From the NCBI GenBank assembly GCA_000827265.1, contig KN834799.1, positions 122,475 through 186,474 on the forward strand: a stretch of DNA of 64,000 nucleotides. The letters run 5' to 3'. The position numbers were made by a program, and so were the translations under genes. The first letter of the stretch is position 1, and each line of letters opens with the position of its first letter. Source of the stretch: Collybiopsis luxurians FD-317 M1. Its lineage: Eukaryota > Basidiomycota > Agaricomycetes > Agaricales > Omphalotaceae. The notes beneath the pieces are model-generated. The model saw only the letters and a list, made by a program, of their open reading frames with translations. It did not search any database and was not told the DNA's origin. Shown piece by piece: positions 1 to 12,420 of the stretch.

Positions 1-612
1 TTGTTATGAATATCTTCCTCCTCGACCCTTCCGCGAGACTCCTCTCTGCCTTTGTATGGGTGTCGAGCGCGATACGATTGGGTTGTATGTGTTGCTGGAT
101 TGGGAGAAGAACGATTATGTGTTTATTGATACGGGGATTGAATGTGTACGTCTTTTTTTATTTCGTTTTGGTTCTCAAATTCTCAAAACCCAAAAAAAAC
201 AGGTCATGTCCTCAAACTGGTCCTGCATCCTCTTTGAATCCAACGTCGTCATCCACTGCGAAGACTCTGATGCGGCGTTTCAGCATTTTTACCCTTTGCA
301 GATGTTGTATAGGTATGCGAGGACGTTGAGGAGTCGGCAGGCGACGCCTGTGCTTTGTGGGAGGGTGGTGCCGTTTGAGAGTATTGTGAAGAGGTTTGTG
401 TTTCCGGTGAGGGGGAGGGGGCAAGGTTTGGAGAGTCAGAGTCAGGGTCGGGGACAGGCTCAGAGTCAGGGTCGGGCGGAAGATCAGGCTCGAGAAGGGG
501 AGAGGGATGATGAGGGTGAAGGGGATGTAGAGGAAGGCGGGAATGGGAACGTGATTTGGGAATGGGAGTGGAACAAGGGTTTCACCATTGACGGTCATCG
601 ATGCGCACACAG
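1..612 (+). pseudogene. Fragment of the F-box gene (exon 3 part, intron 3, start of exon 4)
   Basis: This stretch is nearly identical to 20,530-21,135 of the F-box gene: the second half of exon 3, the intron starting GTACGT and ending ACAG, and the first part of the long last exon. It starts inside exon 3 at the window edge, so it may extend further left. One base is missing in exon 3 relative to the intact gene (GCGCGATACG against GCGCGAATACG, near 70), which shifts the frame. Similarity ends near 612, at the sequence GATGCGCACAC, and unrelated AT-rich DNA follows. No F-box domain is present and no complete product is possible. It is either a recent partial duplicate or a misjoined contig end; its high identity and intact CpGs argue that it is young. 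Confidence 0.85.
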
Positions 613-1564
613 TTCTATAGCGAAGGCGATTTTGCACGTGCCGATTCTAGTTATGTTGGTACTTAAGTGTATACACCTGTTTGCTGGTCATGATGAGATT
701 TATCTGCCTAGCTTGTGTCCTTGCTCTCGCAAGTCACTAAGTTGAAATTAAACCTATTTCGACAGGCATGGTGTTGAACTAGGTTGCAGCTTGCCCTCTA
801 CGGTTCTTCATTTCTCCCTTTCTCCATCTTGCACTGTCACACCCTGACTGTGCTTGTGAATTCAAGTATGCAACAGCTATTTGAGTGTAAGTGATCCAGA
901 AAAGTGATGAGTACTTGGATGCTCATTACGCAGGATTCTGAACCATGTCGCAGATGGCCGACATCATGTACCAGAAGGAGAAAGTCATGAATATGTAAAG
1001 TATAGATTGTGTGGATTGTGATGATAATAAGAATAACGCGAATGAACATCCAAAGGACTAAAATATTAAATACTAATCTTAACGCAATTTGTTCAAGCTC
1101 CAAAATAGAAGATAAAAGTATTCAACTAAAAAGAAGATATAATCGGAGAGTTGAATGTCAATGAAACAGTGACTAGGTCGAAGCTACGAAATGAAAGTTA
1201 TGTAACTAGAAGAACATTGAGATCAGAGGTGTTGTAGGTCTGACCGCAAAAAGATCAAGTTGTAGCTAGGACCAGGATGGAGTGCAACTGCATGCAAGAA
1301 GTGAATTCAAATAATAAGGGTAGTCAGAGGTATTTGGGACATTCAAATTGAGAATATACTTGAGAAAATTGATGCCTAAGGAAAGCATGAAAACAAACAT
1401 CTGAAAGCAGTCAATAATCCTCAATCTCAGGCAAGCCTATGTGCCTTGGCAAACAGGAAACAAACTGCAAATTAGTTAAGCACACTAATAACAGAGTGAG
1501 AGAAGTAAACATGCCTTTCTTATCTGGCTTCAGGAACACAGTGTTTTATTTCATCAGGAAAAGG

Positions 1565-1770
1565 ACCCTATGGCCCAGGCACCTATCAGTTATCCTCAGA
1601 CAGCTTGAGGCTTCTCAGGGGCTCTGGGCTCCACAGGCTACCCAAGCTGCCAGAAGCTACCCCCCCAAATCCTGTGCATCTTCAGACAGCCTGAGGATTC
1701 CTTGGTATCCCTGAGTATCCCTGAGGCTACCCTGGAGATGCCTAGGGATCTCTGAGGTGTCCTGAAGCTT
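1565..1770. repeat. CCTGAGG-type motif cluster, copy 1
   Basis: The sequence iterates variants of CCTGAGG, CCTAGG and GGCTACC over about 200 bp. It is much more GC-rich than its surroundings. The same style recurs at 2,105-2,205 and at 12,255-12,420 under the end of the NB-ARC gene. It looks like a degenerate short-motif repeat belonging to a dispersed family; no coding potential is seen. Confidence 0.5.
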
Positions 1771-2104
1771 CAAAATATGAATGTGAAATAATAATATATT
1801 CTTTGATTTCTTCTTCTACTTAACTGTACATTGTACTGCAGACTTGTTAGGACTTGCCCCAATTTCACTCATTTACACTTCAATTTCATTTCAATTCCTG
1901 ACTGACTGATTACTAGGCAGCCTATTACATTCCTTTATAATGAGTTTCAAGCAGAGTACAGCCAAGAACATGATGTGTCACCGCCTCACAAGTACTGGAT
2001 GCACCCAATTCCTTGATTTGTCATGCACCTAATGCATGAGATTCATGTGATTGCATCGGCACTAATAAAGTTCCAGCTGGTACATCAGAAAAAGATACTT
2101 TTTT

Positions 2105-2205
2105 TTCCAGGCCGCCAGGGCTAGCCTAAGGACACCCCCAGACTGCCTCAGAATAGCCTAGGATTGGGGGGGGGGTGTCTTTGGGCTGGCCCTGGCAACC
2201 TGGGA
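2105..2205. repeat. CCTGAGG-type motif cluster, copy 2
   Basis: A second patch of GCCTAAGG/CCTCAGA/CCTAGG-like words with a run of ten Gs at 2,166-2,175. It lies about 340 bp beyond the end of the first cluster, with ordinary AT-rich DNA between, as if the two clusters were ends of one small element. Confidence 0.4.
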
Positions 2206-4257
2206 AAAAAGTATTTTTTTCTGATGTATATACACTTTGTCAGTGTTAACAAAGCCCCACTGACTTGTGGCTTACATTTATTTGCCAGTAGAATATCATA
2301 TAAGCTGCTGGGGTTCCCCACAGAAACCCAGCTTGGATATTTTGCCATAGATACTGACCTGAATCTGAGCTTCTTTTTCTCTTTTTTTCCACTCTCAAAG
2401 CTGTTTACAAACAACCTCAGCAATTCACTCTCAAACCTTGAATGTACCAACTACCAAATAACACCTAAGACTTGAACCCATCAGCAGCCATACACTTTAC
2501 TAAGTACAACATTCAGTTTTGCTAGCAAAGTGCTACACACACCTTACATATAAATTTTGTTAAACAACATCATAATTACTAGCCATAACAACACTTTTAA
2601 TTTCTACTAAACTTAAGTACTACAATACCAATTATGCAGATTTGAGGACAGGCCATAGCAATATTCCACACTTGTACTACTTCTTATACACTGTAGTATT
2701 GTATTGTATTGTATTATAATTTATATACTAGTAATGGTACATTCTTGCCTCTTATTTTAGTTTTTATTTTAGTTTTTTTATACTATACTATGTTGTAAAG
2801 CTGGTACAAACACCTACTCCTAACCCCTATTCATTTTCCTTTACTGTACACCTTTCACATGACTGCGTTTATGACTAACTTTCATATCAATACCTTTTGG
2901 ACATATGACTCCTCCCTATCTCCACTCCACATGGTATCATTGTTCTTTTTCCATTTTGTTCCCACTGTTATTGTTTTATTAATGAAGTGTTCCTTGTTTC
3001 TCTTCTCACATCTGTCACATGACTGCATGCTCCATACCCTCTTCTCCTGTAGCTGTCATACAGCTATTGTCTTCCAGTAGCATTAGTCCCTCTTACAGTT
3101 CATTACAGTACAAATACCTACCATCTGTAACCTGGATCCCCATCTTGACCTCTCTGTCAATTGGGACCAGATTCTGCTTAACTGATTACTGCACTCTTGA
3201 AAGTCACTCCACTGTATACCACTTCGTGACATACTACTCATACCCACGGAAAGAGATGGCCCAGTTTGATGCTGATTAGCTGAGAAAAAAAAAAAAAACT
3301 GATTTTTTTCCCCCTTACCCAAGATTTTTCCAAGCTTTAGGACAGGTAAAGTGAAGTTTATATGCAGATCCATTTGCTCATAATACCTTGTAGCTGTAGC
3401 TAAGTATACAGTGAAGAAATTCACAAATTAAGTGGAAGGTGTAAACATTGACTGAACCATCACTTCCCATGGGTACAAGTATAGTGTACTAGTGCCAGTA
3501 TTACATGAATTTATATATTATATAGTAATGGGAATTCTTGTCAGTTATAACACTTTATAGTAGACTAATGCAAACTTTGTATTCACTTAATGTACTTGAG
3601 TACAGTATATTAGTGTAGTGCAGAACCTATACATATATACATAGTATATATACAATGGGTTATAATAGCAGTGTGCATGTTTTGACCATGGGAAAGTTGT
3701 TATGTCCCAGTATACTTTTTCTTTCTTCACCACAAGACTTAACAAAACCCTCAACTCTGCTGGCACCCCACAATTCCCTTCAAGCTATATTCCAGCAGTT
3801 CCACCAAATATCCAATCAGCCCTCCTTCCCATGATGCACTCACAATTGATTGTTACATTACACATGGCCCTAATTTCTTGCATCATCAAAGTATACAGTA
3901 CTGATCCCTTGTTATAGTTGTTTCATGGGTAAAACTGGATACTATATAAAGTACAACTAACTTTACACATGTCTCTTACACTATTATTACCTAAACCACT
4001 ACCTACTTGTCTATACTTTGTTTTCTCTTATCAGTTTCTCAGTTTTGTATTTCTCTTTTGACTCAATTAACAATTGTAGCAACTAATGAATGAATTGAAC
4101 TTTATGCAGCTAATGAAAGTTCTGCAATGTACCTCTAAGTATATTGCATTACTGAAGAGCCTTGAAAATAATACAATATTTTTTGCACAGGCCTCTAATA
4201 GCCTGGTATTGATGATCTGGCCATTAAAATTAGTGATGTGATGGCTCCAGCCCATAG

Positions 4258-4330
4258 CCATTGAGCCATCCGAGCCAGGCCCCAGCCCTCTGATGGCTTA
4301 GGGCCCAGCTCAACATTTTAGAAAGCCCTT
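4258..4330. repeat. GGGCCCAGCTC-type motif patch, copy 1
   Basis: A GC-rich patch built from words such as GAGCCA, GGCCCCAGCCC and TAGGGCCCAGCTCA. The word TAGGGCCCAGCTCA followed by a CATTTAGA-like stretch is repeated in direct orientation at about 4,690-4,715. Confidence 0.5.
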
Positions 4331-4639
4331 CTATATTAAAATTAAGGTCAAAATGGTCCTTTGATTGAAGAATTAGTCTATCAAAATCATCATTGACTTC
4401 TCATATACTATTTTATGGTGACTGCTTGATTAAGTTTTGTCTTTCCAAGGTGTTTTCAATCTGCTTTCTGCAAGCTTAAACATACACATCATGTGACTCC
4501 TTCAATGCATTTGATTCACAATGCTCATGCAATTCTTTACTGGCACACATTCTTTTTACACACAGCTCAAATAGTAATAAGAGATGTAAGAATGCATCAT
4601 ATTCATGTGTAATACTGGCCAAATTGCTGATTGTTAATC

Positions 4640-4760
4640 CAGGTAGGTTGAGCCAGGGCCTGAGCCTGAGCCAGGGCCTGGCTGTCATTTAGGGCCCAGC
4701 TCAGCATTTAGATAAGCCATGACTGGGGCTTTTTAGTTGGGCCCCAGCTGTCATATCACT
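4640..4760. repeat. GGGCCCAGCTC-type motif patch, copy 2
   Basis: The direct-repeat partner of 4,258-4,330, with the same TAGGGCCCAGCTCA core plus iterated GAGCCAGGGCCTG words. The pair brackets about 310 bp of AT-rich DNA. Confidence 0.5.
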
Positions 4761-6970
4761 AATTAATATGTTTTTGAAGGACAGTAGCCTGCCCAAGCCA
4801 GCTAGTCAAAATCTCACTACAAAAGCCTAAGTATGAATGTGATGAAGTTGGTTCCATTATCCTTGTCTATCAGTCCACTATGGTCTCTAGGAGTACCTAA
4901 CCCAGATGATGACTGCCCAGCATGTCAAAGCTGTAGTATCCAGAGTTTGTCTCTATTAGGGTTCAGAACTGGAGCCATACATTGACAGTATATGGGTACC
5001 ATATACACAGTTCTGTACCTGTACTGGCATGACTTGAGAAAAACAAAAATACAGTCTGGCATATGATACAGTTATATCTGTATTTGACCATCTAATGTAC
5101 AGCTGGCACAACCATTATATGGTTTATATTGTATTCTTCATAATTCATCATTTCTTGTTAACCAAGTCAACAACCTGGTTTTCCAGCTTCTCTGTTAGAG
5201 TTTGCAGAGAGGTCTGCAGGTCAGGTCTAAGACAGTGAGTATGATAAATAGCACTGGTGATGTACTACCACACTACAACATGTGTGGCAATCATGTGACT
5301 CAGGCTGAGCCTAAACTGCATAGTTGTGTATGGCTCAGAATGACTTTGGGGAGCTATCTGGAAAGAATTGAACTGTTGAGGTAATTCTATACTTTTTAGA
5401 TATGTGCTGAAATTCTTCTCCAATAGTTTTACATAATTGTATTTTAAAACTTTGCTTTTGTACTTTACAGCCATATTGACTGTATACAGTACAGTATACA
5501 GTTATGAGTCTGGAATGTAATGGAGGAATCATCTTGCAAGGGGACTTGACCATTTTCCCATGGTCTCTCACAGCTCGATATATTGAATTTTATCTCCATA
5601 TTTGGATGTGTCACTTTTTGTGACTTGCATTATTTGTGTGACTTTCCGACCACCACAATCTCCTTCCTTTGTTTCCCTCTGTGCTTTCTCATGTAGCTCT
5701 GTGCACCCTCCCCTCTTATCACCCTTTCTCCTGCTCCCTTTAACTTTTACCTTTTTTTTCTTTCTTTCTCTTTGCTATGTCGCCACTTCTTGAATTTATT
5801 CTCTGTCACTTGGCTGTTGTTCTCTTCCTGTTGTTCTCTTCCTGTCATCTTTGCTGTTCCTGTCATTGAGAGAACAGCAGTAAAGGGCAAACACCTGAGA
5901 ATCTCCCTTAGGAAATCACATTTTTTGGCTATCCTGAAAGGATATCTGATCAGCTATCACTCCCACCTACTTTGCATCAAACCCTGGCTAGAGCTTCACT
6001 CAAAGCTCCTCTTTTGTACTACTACACTCCCACTATGTATCTGAATGTATAGGATCCAACAGGTATGAAATGGCCAAGTACCAGAGGGTGGCTGACTTGT
6101 GGGTAAGCAACAGTATTCCAAACTCGTACATCAGTATAAGCATCTGAACTCATAGATGCCACATGCACAGTGTGATGGCCCACATCCCCCAAGTCAGTAC
6201 CTGGACTGTAAACAAGTTTGGATATGAAAAATACAGTACAGGTTGGCAATATGAACACAGTATACTATGAAAAGCAGGAAGGCCTCACTCATTTTTGACA
6301 GTTCCATTGATGGAGACCCAGGACACTCCACTGCTTCCATAATTAGATTATGTATTTTTTCCCACAATTTTGTTTGGAGGCTGCATCTCAGCTAACTGCA
6401 AACTGACTTTGCCAGCTGCGGCTCAGTGGTGCCTGTTTCAAGGTGGATCAAAGTGTGCCTCCAAGCACTCAACTAGTCCACTCAGACTGGCAGTATATAG
6501 TATTAGCTTCTGGGAGCAAACAGAGTAATTAATTCTGCAATAGTCTCCAGGATTGCAAGTAGTATGCTGTAAGCCTGTGGCTCATTAGGAGTAACTTATT
6601 CTTGTTATAAATACCACAATCACACCAGGGAGGGCTCTTTGCTGCTGTTTGCTGGTACTCATTACATACCACTCAGCCTGACAGCCAGATACTGTCATTC
6701 ATTCTTTCTTCTTGACTATCATCTTCTCACTCTCTATGTCCTTCAATTTGTGCATTAGACCATTTTTATGCCCACTTGGGCTGTCAGCCAGTGTCCATGT
6801 CTGAAATCACACCCTCCTGTGACAGAGAGAGCTCTGCCACACTAATCAAGCATCCAATGGTGATCTTGTGCAGAACATGCCAAATTTAAGTTCATACAGA
6901 AACACTCTAATAGAATATGGACTATGTTGATCATGAGAGTTGTGTGCACAGAGTGTTTCCAATGTACCAT

Positions 6971-7160
6971 TGTCAAACTATGTAAATATGAAGTCCTCAG
7001 AAGCACACAAAATAGTGTGAACAACTGAATATATTGATAAGTACTTGTCAAACTATGTAAATACAAAGTCTAAGATATATAAGTACATCATTAGACAAGC
7101 AACAAAGTCACAATAACTCACCCTTAGGAGAACACAAAATAGTGTGAATAACTGAGGGTT
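6971..7160. repeat. Short local direct duplications
   Basis: GTCAAACTATGTAAATA occurs at about 6,973 and again at about 7,048. ACACAAAATAGTGTGAA occurs at about 7,005 and 7,134. These are small imperfect direct repeats inside the AT-rich block, consistent with a decayed tandem duplication of roughly 80-130 bp. Confidence 0.55.
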
Positions 7161-9599
7161 AGAAACATGTACAAGTACATTTAATACTGTTTGTAGGTAA
7201 TGTTGATCTTTCACCCAAGCACCTGTGAGCCTTAGCAGAAAAAAAGAGAAATTATAAGGAAAGATAGAAATTCACCAACTGCAGTGACAGATACACACAG
7301 CTAGTGGGATAGGTAGCATCCAGGTGGAGCTTGCATCCTCAAGCCTCAACATGTATACAGTACTGTAAATTTACCAAAGCCAAGGGGCCTCAAGAATTTA
7401 AATGCTCATAAAGTCCTTGAGGGATTTGAATCTCAATCAGCTACCCAAACCATGAAAGTTGCATCACAGTGGGCTTGAATTCAATTTCACTGGATTTGTG
7501 TCTAACCAGGAACTGTTAATATACAAGGCATGCAACAAGACAGGACTCAGTGAGACTTACTCAATATTTCCTGCTTTGACCTCAAAAAAAGAGAGATAAT
7601 AATTGGCAATGGCAGAGCCTGCTACTGACAGTGGGCATCATGAGGAATTAATACTTATACTAACTTAGATAAATGAATACAGAGCTGTAGACAACATCAT
7701 ACCCAAAACCCTAACCATTTTTCTATGGAGATACTAACTCCCTGCACTTTATTTTCCAGAAAATAAAGTGTCAGATGGTAAAAAAAATAAATTATACCAA
7801 GCTCAGTGGAGCAAGTTAGTCATGAGAGAGGATAAAGAGAACTTCTTGGAGGCCACACTCTCAAAAGAATCCACATTATACCTGCATTATACATACAAAG
7901 AAACAGATTGAAAATCAACTTACTCAGTGGAGGTTGAAATAGGAGCAGCTTGCACTCATTGCATAAGTAAATCAACTGGAAGAGGTTTTGATTCACATAC
8001 TCATAGGCTGATAGGCAGACAAGTGCAGAGCTGGCACAAATCTGGAACAGCTAAAAGAGTCAATACACAGCTGAGAGAAGGAAGGAAGGAGGGAACATAG
8101 TAGGTTCCCTGAGTCAACATCTTACCAAACTGTACAAAACATTAAAAATATTGATTGCATTCATGCAAGCACAAATGTTGCAAAAATTATTTCCAAGAAC
8201 CACATCAATGAGTCCAGCGGTGGAACAATCACATAGACAAAAAGAGAGCGGGATTTAATAGGCTGATTACAACCAAATTACTATTAGAGAAGCATTCCAG
8301 GTGACCAGAAAAACATTTCAAAATGAGACCCTACAAATAATTTGTATCCTTGCCAAAAAAGTGGACATATGCTGATGGCACACCAAAAACAACAGTCAAT
8401 CATTGCTGATAATGGTGTGCCACTGCCAATACAACTTGCTGTCTAAAGAAGCTAGCCAAATGCATATGCAACCTTTCAAAGTGTTTTCCTACTAATGAGC
8501 CCACATTTAAATGGAATAGGGCCCATGATTGAAGGATATATGTTGGGTTCAATTACTACACACAAGTCCTCACAAAACTGATAACTCACACTTTATTTAG
8601 TAAAATAGTTGCATAAATTGCTTCCAGTATGGTGTAAGGGATCCTATGTTTCACAGTCACTCTATGTATTCAATGGTCTTTCATATTTTGTCTCACATTT
8701 GTATCCATTCCCTTACGCAGTTGTATGACTTTGCCTCCGGATGTTTCATCTACAGCATTTTGTTTCATATATCTCACATTAATTTACAATGTTCCTATAT
8801 ACTTGTTGAATCAATGCCATTGTATCAGCATCTTCTCTTCTCCTTGCTGTGCATTTCCCTTCCCGATATAGAGGGTCTGCCAGAGCCCTCACATATGGTT
8901 ATGCACCAATTGGGAGAGATTGCAAGAAAGCAAAGCTAAGCCCTAGGCTGAAACCCTCAACCTAATAGTAGCAGGAATAATCACTGAAAATGGTAACAGC
9001 TCCTTTATCCTTCATGCTTATTCTCTAGTGCTACAGAAGAGCATTTGGTATTGCAATTGCAGACCCAATGAACCCTTTCTAGAAAGTGCCATCTTCAGTG
9101 TAGCAACCTGAACATTGAATTGTCTGAATGAAATATGCATTTGGCAGCATCTCATTAAAATTACGTTGTCTGGTGCATTGCCATTTTGATTGATAAGTGC
9201 CAGTTTCTGAGGTCCTACTGCTAAATATAGACTCATTATTGATATTCTATTACATTACCTCATTCGGATCATTCCCAATTGAGTGAGGCCTTCTTGCTTT
9301 CCATAGTATACAGTCAGTATTTTATACAGTACTGAGCCCTAGTCTCTATGCATGCAATTGAGATTCCATACTAGGGGACATGTAGTTTGTGTAACTCAGA
9401 GTGCAAACTATAGAAGGATCAAGTTTTCCACTCCAGCTGACATTAGCCAAGGAAACCTCATTGGTATATGCATAATATGAATAGCATATGCTTGATAGCC
9501 TGTTGTGGCCAGAACTTTGGTTGGAATGAATAAGATTACTCAGATTCATTCAGTCATACAAGACCTTGACCCTAGCTCACCTTTGGGCTCAACCAGCCA

Positions 9600-9760
9600 A
9601 GTCTGAGGTAGTGTTGGGCAAGGTCAGGTACCCCTGACCTGACCCTGACCCTCAAGGGGTTGACCCAACCTGACTCAACCCTATATGAGGGTCAAGTGGG
9701 GTCAAAAGTTGGGGTCAGGATTTTGCTGACCCTTGACCCTTGACCCAGCCCTTTTTATGC
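9600..9760. repeat. TGACCC/GGGTCA motif cluster, copy 1
   Basis: Dense iteration of TGACCC and its complement GGGTCA in both orientations within about 150 bp. A second, smaller cluster sits at 10,185-10,260. The intervening sequence is ordinary AT-rich DNA without an ORF. Confidence 0.55.
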
Positions 9761-10184
9761 ACCATACAACACAGCTTTGAAGCCACTCATGTTTGATATG
9801 TTAAACCTAGATACATTCTCAACATTAGGGACATGTTTGAGCTGCCTTCTTCCTTGATTTTTTGGTCATTATGGTAAGTTTAGTGTCAAGTTCAGTGTCC
9901 ATTGGGAGGCCTTGTGACCACAAAAATTGCAATTGTCTATGGTTTGATACCACTGAGGCCCTTGACAACTTGACAGTCTGAAGAACAGTTAAGGAAAAGT
10001 ACCAAATAGTAACATAGGCAAAAATTGTAGAAGATGCAGAGGAGGAGCTTTGATGACAATTGCACCAGGAAGAAGTCTAGCAATTATTTAATGAGTTGTT
10101 TCTTTGACTCAGAGTCTATATATCCTCAGCCAAATTTTGGTTTTTCTCATTGATAAGATAAGAATGATTACATCACTTGATCCT

Positions 10185-10260
10185 GAGGTTGACTCTGACC
10201 TGACCTGACCCTGACCTGACTTTCACCCTGGGGTCAGGGTCACAATTGTAGCTGATCTTG
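10185..10260. repeat. TGACCC/GGGTCA motif cluster, copy 2
   Basis: A shorter patch of the same words (GACCTGACCTGACCCTGACC, then GGGGTCAGGGTCA), about 430 bp past the end of the first cluster. Both patches contain both orientations, so they can fold on themselves. Confidence 0.55.
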
Positions 10261-12254
10261 CTACTCTGCCCAGAATAAGCTCAGGAGTAGTTCAGTGTAT
10301 CTAGTAATACTAGCCAGTGCTGGATAAGATGAGCTGTTATGCAACACTTAGATGCACATGAAAGGAACATAGGAACATTAATTTAGCCAGTGTACTGAAG
10401 TCTTGGTCAGGCAACATATCCCAGAAAAGGAACTCTTTACTATTTCTTTATATTTTACCCAGATTTACCCATTGCTGAAGGTAGCCAAACATTTCATAGT
10501 TTTACCATCTCACTTTGTTCAGCTGGTCTTGAAGGCTGGCTTCATTGTATAAATATCTTGGAATTAGTTTGCAAATACAAATTTCAATACCCCACCCTCT
10601 TGAGCAGATAGTGCTTGGTAATCCTATGGTCTTAGCAGGCTGTTCAGTGATTCCCCTTCTTTGCCAACAACATGTGGTTCTCCTCTGGTTTTAGCAGTCC
10701 ATCCAAGGTTGGCTAAGGGCATTGACTATTTACAGTCAGTGTGGGCTTTGAAGGATCATTGAGCAGGTTGACTAAGCAGCCATAGCTGCTCGATTTATGC
10801 ATCAACTAAGGTATTTCTCTATTTTTGTAATACATCAGGAAGGGGACATTTTTCCCCCCTAAGCTGAGAGGCAGCTGTGATAAGGACAGAGTTTTTCCCA
10901 CACTTTGTTTTTATCATATTGTCACTTGTTGTTCAGCCACTATGATAAAAATAGAGACCCCTCCCCTTATATTTATTGCATGTTCCATCTGACCCTGAAT
11001 ATACCTGGGTCCCCTGACCCTAACCCATCCTAAGTCACTTTTGGCAATGTTTCAGACATCCTCTCTAAGCTAGGGTTAGGCTGCAGTAATGAGAAGTGCC
11101 CTCAACATTGCTAAATTTTAGTTTCAAAACAATCATTTGAAAATGTATTTTGCAATTTCCACTTATGTAAATATGTTAATTATGTCATGAGACCATATAT
11201 GGAAAGCCCTAGTTTAGGGCTATACAATTATATAATAATGTCCTAACCCTAACCCTGGCAAGTTGTCCTTCCTGATGCACCACAAAAAATGGCCAAATCC
11301 CTTATTTCATGTATCAAGCTGGCAGCTTTATATGGGCTAAGGGTATAGATTATTCAGGGTAGCAAGTTCCTTGAGGGCCCATTGATCACTTTGTGTCATT
11401 TGTGGCCAGGTCTTGCCACTCTCAATCCTCTTGAATTTACACCCAATTAGAATCCATCTTGGTTAGCCCTGCACAGTGCCAGGTACAGTCTGGTGGAAAT
11501 TAAACTTCAAACTCTCTCTCTCTTACTTTCTAAAACTCTCAAATACTCTCTCAGCTTCTTTGGACTAGTCTGTGAAGACATAGTTTGGGAACATTTACCC
11601 CAGCTGGTCTAAACTTACAAGTTAAACTAAGTCTAAAAAACTATAAAAACCACTGTGGAACTTCAGACAGTGTTGAAAGACCTAGAATTTGTACAGAACC
11701 TTTGACAAAATCCCTACAGCTTGCCAAACAAATTGATTATATGCCAACAATTGTGTCTTTGGGTGTTTCCTAATAGACTAGCTTGACATGGCTACTGTTT
11801 CCATCCACTTTATCTACACAAGATCTAGCTTGTTATTAACCTCTATGCAATGCTGTCTCAGGTCCAATGATCTATGACCTTATTGAATACTAGGGTTCTG
11901 TCTACCTGCATGTCACTCTGTGCATTTTTCATCTTGACTGTGGATGCATGTCTAGTGGAACATTATGCACTCTTCTGCAAAATCTAGAAGAGCCTAACAC
12001 TTAGATAACCCTTCCATTACACACTTAACTACTACAATATACATACTACATACACTTTGTCCTACCATGTGCCTCAGGTCTAACAAAATTTTTTTTAATT
12101 GTAGACAGTTCACAATGAGCACATCATGTGAATTATGAAAAAATAAAAACCTCTGCATATTTTCAAGCAAATGTTCTTATTGTGCATTTACTTCAGAATA
12201 ATGTGTATATATTTGCAATGTAATTTTGTATTATTTGAAGCATTTAAAATATCT

Positions 12255-12420
12255 CTGCTCCAGGGATCCCCAGGGAGCCCTCAGGGAGCCTAGAATTTGG
12301 CCCAAAACCTGGGAAGCCTAGGTAATCTAAGCAGGGCCTTAGAGTGCCTGAGAGCTCCTGGGATTTGGCCAATTTCCTGAGTGCCCTGAGGCTTCCTGTA
12401 TTTACCTAAGCTTGGGGTAT
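12255..12420. repeat. CCTGAGG-type motif cluster under the 3' end of the NB-ARC gene
   Basis: Words such as CCAGGGAGCC, GCCTAGG and CCCTGAGG repeat here in the style of the clusters at 1.6 and 2.1 kb. The last 45 or so codons of the NB-ARC/TPR frame run through this patch and lose all TPR resemblance, suggesting that the gene end was replaced by or fused to a repeat. Confidence 0.45.

Larger units (their letters stand above)
613..12289. other. Gene-poor, AT-rich, CpG-depleted block
   Basis: No open reading frame here longer than about 110 codons resembles a known protein, and no convincing exon chain was found on either strand. CG dinucleotides are almost absent over long runs; 2,401-2,760, for example, contains none, whereas the F-box region is rich in them. 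TG and CA are abundant. This is the expected residue of cytosine methylation and deamination in old repeats. Several internal repeat clusters are listed separately. The block probably consists of dead transposable elements, but no reverse transcriptase or transposase signature survives, so the element class cannot be named. Confidence 0.6.

Noticed and set aside
11230..11260. CCTAACCCTAACCCT resembling fungal telomere repeat
   Set aside because: Only two units, inside ordinary AT-rich DNA, and similar CCCTAACCC words occur singly nearby (about 11,010). Not a telomere or a convincing interstitial array.
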